DNA of 64,000 nt from Archivesica marissinica (lineage: Eukaryota > Mollusca > Bivalvia > Venerida > Vesicomyidae). Under the pieces are notes generated by a model that ran no database searches, had not been told where the DNA came from, and saw only the letters and a list, made by a program, of their open reading frames with translations. The translations under genes and the position numbers were made by a program. The DNA lies in NCBI GenBank assembly GCA_014843695.1, contig CM026390.1, forward strand, positions 53,596,121-53,660,120, written 5' to 3'. The first letter of the stretch is position 1, and each line of letters opens with the position of its first letter. Below are positions 24,601-36,600 of this stretch, piece by piece.

Positions 24601-27600
24601 GCTCTAGTGAATGGAGTTGGTGCTAACTTTGATATGAAAGGTAAATGCTCTGTCCAGTAAGATGTCGGACCACTGCCTTATCTTTGCATGATCGTAAGAT
24701 AGATGCAACTGAATCTGTCGGACCACTCTCTTATCTTTGCATGATCGTAAGATGCAACTGAATCTGTCGGACCACTGTCTTTATCTTTGCATGATCGTAA
24801 GATGCAACTGAATCTGTCGGACCACTGCCTTATCTTTGCATGATCGTAAGATGCAACTGAATCTGTCGGACCACTCTCTTATCTTTGCATGATCGTAAGA
24901 TGCAACTGAATCTGTCGGTCCACTGCCTTATCTTTGCATGATCGTAAGATGCAACTGAATCTGTCGGTCCACTGCCTTATCTTTGCATGATCGTAAGATA
25001 GATGCAACTGAATCTGTCGGTCCACTGCCTTATCTTTGCATGATCGTAAGATAGATGCAACTGAATCTGTCGGTCCACTGCCTTATCTTTGCATGATCGT
25101 AAGATAGATGCAACTGAATCTGTCGGTCCACTGCCTTATCTTTGCATGATCGTAAGATAGATGCAACTGAATCTGTCGGTCCACTGCCTTATCTTTGCAT
25201 GATCGTAAGATAGATGCAACTGAATCTGTCGGTCCACTGCCTTATCTTTGCATGATCGTAAGATAGATGCAACTGAATCTGTCGGTCCACTGCCTTATCT
25301 TTGCATGATCGTAAGATAGATGCAACTGAATCTGTCGGTCCACTGCCTTATCTTTGCATGATCGTAAGATAGATGCAACTGAATCTGTCGGTCCACTGCC
25401 TTATCTTTGCATGATCGTAAGATAGATGCAACTGAATCTGTCGGTCCACTGTCTTATCTTTGCATGATCGTAAAATGCAACTGAATTTGTCAGACCACTG
25501 TCTTATCTTTGCATGATCATAAATGCAAATGAATCTGTCGGTCCACTGTCTTATCTTTGCATGATCATAAATGCAAATGAATCTGTCGGTCCACTGTCTT
25601 ATCTTTGCATGATCGTAAGATGCAACTGAATCTGTCGGACCACTGTCTTATCTTTGCATGATCATAAATGCAACTGAATCTGTCGGTCCACTGTCTTATC
25701 TTTGCATGATCATAAATGCAACTGAATCTGTCGGACCACTGTCTTATCTTTGCATGATCGTAAGATAGATGCAACTGAATCTGTCGGTCCACTGCCTTAT
25801 CTTTGCATGATCGTAAGATAGATGCAACTGAATCTGTCGGTCCACTGTCTTATCTTTGCATGATCGTAAAATGCAACTGAATTTGTCAGACCACTGTCTT
25901 ATCTTTGCATGATCATAAATGCAAATGAATCTGTCGGTCCACTGTCTTATCTTTGCATGATCATAAATGCAAATGAATCTGTCGGTCCACTGTCTTATCT
26001 TTGCATGATCGTAAGATGCAACTGAATCTGTCGGACCACTGTCTTATCTTTGCATGATCATAAATGCAACTGAATCTGTCGGTCCACTGTCTTATCTTTG
26101 CATGATCATAAATGCAAATGAATCTGTCGGTCCACTGTCTTATCTTTGCATGATCATAAATGCAAATGAATCTGTCGGTCCACTGTCTTATCTTTGCATG
26201 ATCATAAATGCAACTGAATCTGTCGGTCCACTGTCTTATCTTTGCATGATCGTAAGATGCAACTGAATCTGTCGGACCACTGTCTTATCTTTGCATGATC
26301 ATAAATGCAACTGAATCTGTCGGTCCACTGTCTTATCTTTGCATGATCATAAATGCAAATGAATCTGTCGGTCCACTGTCTTATCTTTGCATGATCATAA
26401 ATGCAACTGAATCTGTCGGTCCACTGTCTTATCTTTGCATGATCGTAAGATGCAACTGAATCTGTCGGACCACTGTCTTTATCTTTGCATGATCATAAAT
26501 GCAACTGAATCTGTCGGTCCACTGTCTTATCTTTGCATGATCATAAATGCAACTGAATCTGTCGGACCACTGTCTTATCTTTGCATGATCGTAAGATGCA
26601 ACTGAATCTGTCGGTCCACTGTCTTATCTTTGCATGATCGTAAGATAGATGCAACTGAATCTGTCGGTCCACTGTCTTATCTTTGCATGATCGTAAGATG
26701 CAACTGAATCTGTCGGACCACTGTCTTATCTTTGGATGATCGTAAGATGCAACTGAATCTGTCGGACCACTGTCTTATCTTTGCATGATCATAAGATAGA
26801 TGCAACTGAATTTGTCGGTTCACTGTCTTATCTTTGCATGATCATAAATGCAACTGAATCTGTCGGTCCACTGTCTTATCTTTGCATATTTATTTCAGGT
26901 GCTATTGCTCAAGCATTGGTGAAGAAATGTCCCAACATTCTTCCTGAGTGTCAACAAAAAAGTAAGCTTCTTGAAACCTGTATTGTACTTGGCTGGTGTT
27001 GCATGTGAATTATAACGTACAAGAAGTAATAAAATAAGCCGATAAATAAGCATTTTACTCTTGTGTTTGTCTGATTATAACAGGGAATATGTTGCTGTAT
27101 CTGAACACAGGGATAATAGAACAAGACAGTTCAGTGTATTATAACATTTATTGTTCAAACCTTGGTGTATTCATTTCCCCCCCCCCCCCTCGGGTCGGGA
27201 TACCCTGCACAACCACTTGTGTAATTCTCGTTTCCCTCCCCCATTGGGTCGAGATACCCTGCACAACCACTCGTGTAATTCTCGTTTAATTCCCCTCCGC
27301 CATGGGTCGGGATACCCTGCACAGCCACTCGTGTAAGATCCTATATACATATGTTATATATTTGTTTATATGCTGCATTGTAGAATCGGAGCTGAGGAAG
27401 GACGGTGTAGTGACGACGAGCAGTGCCGGTCTACAGGCGACGTACATGATCCATGTTGTCTTCCAAGACTCCCTGGGCAGCTGGAGGAACAAGATGGTGG
27501 CCTGTCTCGAGGAGGCCAGCAAGAAAATGGTCACGTCTGTAGCTTTCCCTGTTCTTGGTGTAGGTGAGCTCAAATTACCTGAGAAAATATATCTTATCCA

Positions 27601-30600
27601 TCATGTATGTTGTGTTAATTCTTCACAGTGTACATTTAAATATATTTTTATTTATCACATGAAGTAGCTTGATTCATTATAACCAGCATGAATTTCCTTA
27701 TATTACACACGTGTAATTCATGTAACACACGTGTAATATAAGGAATTGAAACTCTACGTGTTTACAAACATGAACGAACACACGATTCCAGTCAATGTGT
27801 TTCTCATGTCTTCAATTTGCTTACGTTTTGTGGAATCAAATGGTACCTTTAGTGGGGATTACTTTACACGTGTGTAGGTTAATGTATCTATTCAGGAAAC
27901 ACATACATTATGATGTGTATACAATTCAGCTTATAGAGCACATTGCTACATGTTAATTTTACCAAAAACATCTTGCAGACTTTCATAGAGATTTGCGCAA
28001 TCTGTGATTAGTTTATTTCCCAATATAATACATATTGACAATGCATACATCACACAAAATCAAAATACAGAAAAAAGATTAGAAGAGTCTTATATAATTC
28101 TTCTCCTCTATCTGTGATTGAACTAGAACTATTAGAGTTAGTTCATGATTGCGCATCATAGGGATGTATGTACGGGATGTTTGTTGATGGAAGTTTCCTG
28201 TTTGTACGGAATATAGAACTGAATTCACCACTTTGGATTGGCTACTGTTACAAACACACGGCAAGATATTTTTCTTGAGTTTCAGGAGTTGGTCAAAAGA
28301 GTTTTTCGCCAGACAGTATGGCAGAATGTTTGTACACGGCTGTTGATGACTTCAGCAGTAATAATCTCAAAACTACAGTGACCGAGGTGCGTTTGGTGAT
28401 CCAGGAAAGTAACATGTCGTGTAAGGCACTCATCATGTCGACACTACAGGCTAAAACCACGGCATCTACCTCGCAGTCGGCAATTGGGAAATTCTTCAAG
28501 GCTGGTATGTGTATTGCATGTTATATCAACCTTTTAGAAATCCTCCCTGGTGCACTCAATACAGTGTCCACCTCGAAACCGAAGAGTTTTAAGCCCGGCT
28601 AGAAGGGTGCACTCAATACATTGTCCACCTCGTAGCCGAAGAGTTTGAACCCCGTTAGAAGGGTGCACTCAATACATTGTCCACCTCGAAACCGAAGAGT
28701 TTTAAGCCCGGCTAGAAGGGTGCACTCAATACAGTGTCCACCTCGTAGCCGAAGAGTTTTAAGCCCCGCTAGAAGGGTGCACTCCCCAGTGTCCACCTCG
28801 TAGCCGAAGAGTTTTAAGCCCGGCTAGAAGGGTGCACTCAATACATTGTCCACCTCGAAACCGAAGAGTTTGAACCCCGTTAGAAGGGTGCACTCAATAC
28901 ATTGTCCACCTCGTAGCCGAAGAGTTTTAAGCCCGGCTAGAAGGGTGCACTCAATACATTGTCCACCTCGTAGCCGAAGAGTTTGAACCCCGTTAGAAGG
29001 GTGCACTCAATACATTGTCCACCTCGTAGCCGAAGAGTTTTAAGCCCGGCTAGAAGGGTGCACTCAATACATTGTCCACCTCGTAGCCGAAGAATTTGAA
29101 CCCCGTTAGAAGGGTGCACTCAATACATTGTCCACCTCGTAGCCGAAGAGTTTTAAGCCCGGCTAGAAGGGTGCACTCAATACATTGTCCACCTCGTAGC
29201 CGAAGAGTTTGAACCCCGTTAGAAGGGTGCACTCAATACATTGTCCACCTCGTAGCCGAAGAGTTTTAAGCCCGGCTAGAAGGGTGCACTCAATACATTG
29301 TCCACCTCGTAGCCGAAGAGTTTTAAGCCCGGCTAGAAGGGTGCACTCAATACATTGTCCACCTCGTAGCCGAAGAGTTTTAAGCCCGGCTAGAAGGGTG
29401 CACTCCATACATTGTCCACCTCGTAGCCGAAGAGTTTTAAGCCCGGCTAGAAGGGTGCACTCCATACAGTGTCCACTTCGAAATAGAAGAATTTGAGCCC
29501 TACTACAAGCACAGTGGTGTTGTCCTTATGCATGACAATTAACCTGTAACCTACTACAGTCACTTGCAAACAGCATAGAGCCAGATCAGATTGCACAGAA
29601 CATTCCGTCTGATCAGGCTCTATGCTGTTTGCTATTTGGACAGTGGAGCTAAATCACTTGTCTGTATAGCAAACAACTGGAAATTGCATGTTACCTTTTC
29701 AACACTACAGACCTCTAAATAGGCTTACAAACGGTGTAGATCCAATAGAACGTCTCATCAGGATCTGCACATTTTGCCAGTAATATTACTATTTTTAGAC
29801 AAAATTACCCATTTTTATAAATGAACTGGTCCAAATGTAATTGTCTTATTAATTTATTGATCTAAAAATATCATGCACCAGTCCATGTCAGTTACTTGGG
29901 GTTGAATGGGTTAAATATCATGCACCAGTCCATGTCAGTTACTTGGTGTTGAATGGGTTATATATCATGCACCAGTCCATGTCAGTTACTTGATGTTGAA
30001 TGGGTTAAATATCATGCACCAGTCCATGTCAGTTACTTGGTGTTGAATGGGTTATATATCATGCAGCAGTCCATGTCAGTTACTTGATGTTGAATGGGTT
30101 AAATATCATGCACCAGTCCATGCCAGTTACTTGGTGTTGAATGGGTTACTGGTTAAATCCACATTGCCTCTTCATTTTCCCTCATGGGGATGGATTCCAT
30201 AATGAATTGAGGTCTCAAGAACGATTTAAGAACGTTTCGCAATTGAGCTAAAACAAATGTTCATACATTATGAAATCAATTATAATGCACATACATTTAG
30301 TTTACAATTGGATCACTGTCTTACCATTGCACAGGCAAGTTGTGACTAAGTTTGATCAAATATATTGATGTCGTGTTTCAATTGTTTTATCCCCATTGCT
30401 CTGCCTCTACATAGTTCAAAGAGAACGTGTATTGATGCCCTGGATAAATTGATAACATTTTATATGCAGGTTATATGACGGACAACATCGGCTTCAATGC
30501 TAAACCAGAGTCTGCAAAAACTACGCCAGCCCGCAACCACACGAAGGAGTCGTCCGTTGTTGTAGTTGTACACTCGGATGCTATCATCAATATTGACCGC

Positions 30601-33600
30601 TGTATCAAATCTCTTGATGACTGGATAGGTCTAGAATATACGAAGAAAACTGTTGATGCCGATATGGACGTTATTAAAAATCTTACAGATAAACAGGTGA
30701 GATCAGTGTTGTCGTGGAATCTTTGATCTACAGACACTGTACAATGTATCCCCTTCTTCAAAGCAAGGTTTTCATAAAGGATGATGTTTGAAAATTAGTG
30801 TCTGTAAGTTAGTCATCGTAGGTTAGTCTCTGTAGGTTAGTTAGTCTCTGTAGGTTAGTCTCTGTAGGTTAGTCATCATAGGTTAGTTAATCTCCATAAG
30901 TTAGTCTGTATGTTAGTCATCGTAGGTTAGTCTCCATAAGTTAGTTAGTCTCTGTATGTTAGTCATTGTAGGTTAGTCTCCGTAGGTTAGTTAGTCTCCA
31001 TAAGTTAGTCTGTATGTTAGTCATCGTAGGTTAGTCATCGTAGGTTTTCTCCGTAGGTTAGTTAGTCTCCGTAGGTTAGGTAGTCTCCGTAGATTAGTTA
31101 GTCTCTGTAGGTTAGTTAGTCTCCATAGGTTAGTTAATCTCTGTAGGTTAGTCTCTGTAGGTTAGTTAGTCTCTGTAGGTTAGTTAGTCTCCATAGGTTA
31201 GTTAATCTCTGTAGGTTAGTCTCTGTAGGTTAGTTAGACTCCATAGGTTAGTTAGTCTCTGTAGGTTAGTCTCTGTAGGTTAGTTAGTCTCCATAGGTTA
31301 GTCTCTGTAGGTTAGTTAGTCTCCATAGGTTAGTTAATCTCTGTAGGTTAGTCTCTGTAGGTTAGTTAGTCTCCATAGGTTAGTTAGTCTCTGTAGGTTA
31401 GTTAATCTCTGTAGGTTAGTCTCTGTAGGTTAGTTAGTCTCCATAGGTTAGTTAATCTCTGTAGGTTAGTTAGTCTCTGTAGGTTAGTTAATCTCTGTAG
31501 GTTAGTCTCCATAGGTTAGTTAATCTCTGTAGGTTAGTTAGTCTCTGTAGGTTAGTTAATCTCTGTAGGTTAGTTAATCTCTGTAGGTTAGTTAGTCTCT
31601 GTAGGTTAGTTAGTCTCTGTAGGTTAGTTAATCTCTGTAGGTTAGTCTCTGTAGGTTAGTTAGTCTCCATAGGTTAGTTAATCTCTGTAGGTTAGTCTCT
31701 GTAGGTTAGTTTGTCTCCATAGGTTAGTTAATCTCTGTAGGTTAGTCTCTGTAGGTTAGTTAGTCTCTGTAGGTTAGTTAGTCTCTGTAGGTTAGTCTCC
31801 ATAGGTTAGTTAATCTCTGTAGGTTAGTCTATGTAGGTTAGTTAGTCTCTGTAGGTTAGTTAATCTCTGTAGGTTAGTCTCTGTAGGTTAGTTAGTCTCC
31901 ATAGGTTAGTTAATCTCTGTAGGTTAGTCTCTGTAGGTTAGTTTGTCTCCATAGGTTAGTTAATCTCTGTAGGTTAGTCTCTGTAGGTTAGTTAGTCTCC
32001 ATAGGTTAGTTAGTCTCCATAGGTTAGTTAGTCTCTGTAGGTTAGTTAATCTCTGTAGGTTAGTCTCTGTAGGTTAGTTAGTCTCCATAGGTTAGTTAGT
32101 CTCCATAGGTTAGTTAATCTCTGTAGGTTAGTCTCTGTAGGTTAGTTAGTCTCCATAGGTTAGTTAATCTCTGTAGGTTATTCTCTGTAGGTTAGTTAGT
32201 CTCCATAGGTTAGTTAATCTCTGTAGGTTAGTCTCTGTAGGTTAGTTAGTCTCCATAGGTTAGTTAGTCTCCATAGGTTAGTTAGTCTCCATAGGTTAGT
32301 TAATCTCTGTAGGTTAGTCTCTGTAGGTTAGTTAGTCTCCATAGGTTAGTTAATCTCTGTAGGTTAGTCTCTGTAGGTTAGTTAGTCTCCATAGGTTAGT
32401 TAATCTCTGTAGGTTAGTCTCTGTAGGTTAGTTAGTCTCCATAGGTTAGTTAATCTCTGTAGGTTAGTCTCTGTAGGTTAGTTAGTCTCCATAGGTTAGT
32501 TAATCTCTGTAGGTTAGTCTCTGTAGGTTAGTTAGTCTCCATAGGTTAGTTAATCTCTGTAGGTTAGTCTCTGTAGGTTAGTTAGTCTCCATAGGTTAGT
32601 TAGTCTCTGTAGGTTAGTTAGTCTCCATAGGTTAGTTAATCTCTGTAGGTTAGTCTCTGTAGGTTAGTTAGTCTCCATAGGTTAGTTAATCTCTGTAGGT
32701 TAGTCTCTGTAGGTTAGTTAGTCTCCATAGGTTAGTTAATCTCTGTAGGTTAGTCTATGTAGGTTAGTTAGTCTCTGTAGGTTAGTTAGTCTCCATAGGT
32801 TAGTTAGTCTCCATAGGTTAGTTAATCTCTGTAGGTTAGTCTCTGTAGGTTAGTTAGTCTCCATAGGTTAGTTAATCTCTGTAGGTTAGTTAGTCTCCAT
32901 AGGTTAGTTAATCTCTGTAGGTTAGTCTCTGTAGGTTAGTTAGTCTCCTTAGGTTAGTTAATCTCTGTAGGTTAGTCTCTGTAGGTTAGTTAGTCTCCAT
33001 AGGTTAGTTAGTCTCCATAGGTTAGTTAGTCTGTAGGTTAGTCTCCATAGGTTTAGTCTCCATAAGTTAGTCTCCTTATGTTAGTCATCATAGGTTATTG
33101 TTAACATGTTGCTTACTTCAATGTTACATCCACTCAGGTACTAGTCGTGTTTGTGAAGTTTGTTTGTGCATAGTTTAGACAGTTGTCAATCTAAAATAAC
33201 TGTTGTCTTATTTTACACAGTCAAAATTGTACATGTAGTTGCTTCGAGTGTATAAATACATGGCCACCAGAATATGTGTACATGGCCACCAGAATAGGTG
33301 TCCACAAGATTCTGTATTAATAGTAGTTATGAAAACGAATAGAGATTTTGCTATTCGAATATTCTGTCTGGAGGGTATTCAAATATTCAATCAAAAGCTC
33401 AAAATTGGCTGTCCGATTAGGTTCGATCCTCGGACTGGGAAGTATGCGAGATGGTACGGTGGTCACCAGTTCAGACAGATGGGTTTTCTCCTGGTACTAC
33501 GGTTTCCTCCCACACCAATGACCACATTTACGCTTTCATCCGCGCCAACGAGAGTGATTAATATAAGTTGTTAAAACTTGCTTCGCAATCGTTGTAAAAT

Positions 33601-36600
33601 AAATAAAGTTTAAAAGGAAAACTTATCACTCCATCTCAAAATTGCCATGCAAATATGACAACGACTCATTCAGTTATTGTTATCGGCCACTGTACATTCA
33701 TGAACTACTTTCCATTGAAGGGTGTTTGTTTTTCGTATGATTATTCAGATTGATGTTGTACCCGAATATGCTAAATCAAATTTGCATAGATTACACCTAG
33801 CAGTTTTCTTATTCCCAGAGCGATTGAAGTCTTTCTAAATGTGTGACTGAGCAGACGGCATTTTGAGAACAATATCATAAACATTGTACTTTATATAGTA
33901 CTTTTTTGGTATTATGAAGGTACAGGTATAAACTATGTGGGAAATGGTTGTAGAATGTATGGAGGTACAGGTATAAACTTGCATCTCTATGTGGGAAATG
34001 GTTGTAGAATGTATGGAGGTACAGGTATAAACTTGCATCTCTATGTGGGAAATGGTTGTAGAATGTATGGAGGTACAGGTATAAACTTGCATCTCTATGT
34101 GGGAAATGGTTGTAGAATGTATGGAGGTACAGGTATAAACTTGCATCTCTATGTGGGAAATGGTTGTAGAATGTATGGAGGAGGTATGGGTATAAACTTG
34201 CATCTCTATGTGGGAAATGGTTAAGAATCCTATGATTATTTCAGATTGACAATCTAGTTGATGCCAACATTATTGTGGATGTTAAATTGGACAAGAAGGC
34301 CGGAAAGATTAGCATTAGTGGACCATCTCGGAATGTCATGGCAGCCATAGACTGTATACATAACAAAATGGGTCAGATTAAACGTGAAGAGAACAACAGA
34401 AGTGCTTCGGATGTTTTGTACAATCAGACTCGGTGGCACTGGTTGAACGAGGACAGAACTGCTTCAGATACCAAGGAGATGGCATATGACAGGAAACCAA
34501 ACTTTGTGATAGAGGCCGCATACAAGGATGGTAAACTCAGTGTGGAATTAATGGCAGCTGGAAGCCATGTGTATGTGATAGACTTTCAGAATCTTGTGGA
34601 ATATCCGAAAAGTAACATTAGTGATACTGTCAAAGTTGTCAGAAAGGATATTCTCAAAGGTATTAATTCTTCACAATTTCCTGTACTTCCTACTCCAGTA
34701 TGTGTTATGCTCATTCGTTATATTGTGTCTCAAGAGAAGTGAATCATTGTTTTATTATATGCAATAAATTAGTCTTAAATAATAACAACCATCACTTTAC
34801 TTGCACCCATAAAATGGGACATACGTGGCTTTCAGAACAATAGGTTTACTGTCTAGTGGTCTAGTGTTAGGGGACAGACGGATCTGTAGTCAGGTGGTAA
34901 CACGCTGGTCTGGTAATCCAGGGATCGCAGGTTCGATCCCCCATCTGACCCTAATAAAATTAACAGTCTTTCAGATGGGACGTTAAACCAAGGTCTCGTG
35001 TCGGTGCTTTACACCGTGCACGTAAAAGAACCAGAGGATACTCTGGAATGGGTCTCTGTCTATATCATTGCACTATCCTCCAAAATGACTAATATCTTCT
35101 TCTTACAAACCGGCGGATTTTAGCAAATCTTGGTAGGAATGATCATTGTACAATGCTCTTTCAAAGTTGTTCAAATGGTGACCTGGGAGCAAAAATGGGC
35201 ATGACCCAGGAAGTCAAAGGGTCAAATTATAGTAATAGTAATCACAGAGATAATCACAATAAGCTTTAAGCTTCCTATTAAAAAACATTTTCGTTTGTAT
35301 AGCTATACAATAGATATGTACTGTACATAATGAACGAATAAATATGTTTAAACCAAAGGGTCAAATTTTATTTTTGAGCAAATGTGGTCATATATCAAAT
35401 CGAATCGCTGTAGTGCAATTTCGTTCTTTTTTTATTGATTTAACAATTCTTCACGTTTTACCTACCGGTACGTTGAAAGATGTAATAGATAAAGACATGT
35501 TTTCTGTAGGTGGTCAGACATCGCTACCGACCACATGGATGTCAATGAGTAACAATGAGCATGTGAAACGTGTGGTGCTGAACAGCGGGAGTGAGTACCA
35601 GAAAATAGAGAAACAATTCCTTGGCCAAGTCAACAACGGTCTCTATGCCAACAAGGTGAAGAGCAGCCGTGGAATACAGGTTGTCAAGGTAGTTGAATGT
35701 TGTCATGTGAGCTGTGTAACTCTTGCAGCGTTTATGGAATGTTGACATTGTGTGCATTGCAACAATATGTATTCAGGATGGATACTTAGCTGCGTCGTGT
35801 CATGCTAATTATGTGCTGTAGTGTGGTTCACTTATACTGTACATGGGGGCAAGTCAAAATTACTTTGTGCCAATGGTCCTGGTAACCATAGACAACATGG
35901 TGTCCGTGGTCATTGATAGAGCGTCGGATTTGAAATCGAAGGGTCCCGGCTTCAATCCTCGGGGTATGTATTGTCCTTGAGCAAGGGATCGTACACACAT
36001 TTCTTAGTACTGGTTAGGTCGGTTAAGCCTGCCCAGGAAATATATGTAGGTACAGACAGCCATATAGATGTACATACATACGGCCCATAGTCGGTGGTAT
36101 GTGTCTTGTTTTGCAATTAGATACGGTATTGTGGGGATATCTGTGACGTGCACTGTTTACTAGTAATTAATCCATGCATAGGGTTAGCTCCTCCCACTTA
36201 CACGTAGAGTCACGGCCATGTCTCAACTGGTTTACTTGCTCCTTTCATGTTTTATTTAGCTGTTCGGGGGGGGGGGTTATCGATTAATTGCTAGATACTC
36301 GTACACATTTGTCCAAAAGTGGGTCATGGGAGTAACATGTTTTTGTGTAAAATAAAATTGCTTAACAAAGGTGACGGGGCTTGTCAAATGTGGGTGTGGA
36401 ATGGGAATCCAGCAATGCTCCGAGTTGTAAGACACGTACATTTATTTATAGATTGAACGTATCCAGAACCGGACATTGTACCAGCAGTTTGCAGCCAAGA
36501 AAAAACTCATAGAGCAGCAGAAATCTGATGGTAGCAAACAGATTGAGCGCCAACTATGGCATGGAACCTTGGATACCAACCTGCCCAGTATCATCAACAA

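Larger units (their letters stand above)
28505..30469 (+). other. Intron 19
   Basis: Contains a 57-bp minisatellite (28545-29488), a hairpin (29566-29632), a piggyBac-like MITE with an amplified end (29694-30150) and a SINE-like repeat tail (30155-30255). Confidence 0.88.
30697..34244 (+). other. Intron 20 (longest, 3.5 kb)
   Basis: Holds a 2.3-kb array (30793-33095), a SINE with an internal deletion (33411-33617) and a 54-bp array (33912-34222) ending about 22 bp before the exon 21 acceptor. Between 33100 and 33410, and 33620 and 33910, I see nothing certain. Confidence 0.85.

Noticed and set aside
30793..33095. Interstitial telomere repeat
   Set aside because: The array has TAGGTTAG monomers of 14 and 18 bp and no TTAGGG runs, so it is an ordinary minisatellite.
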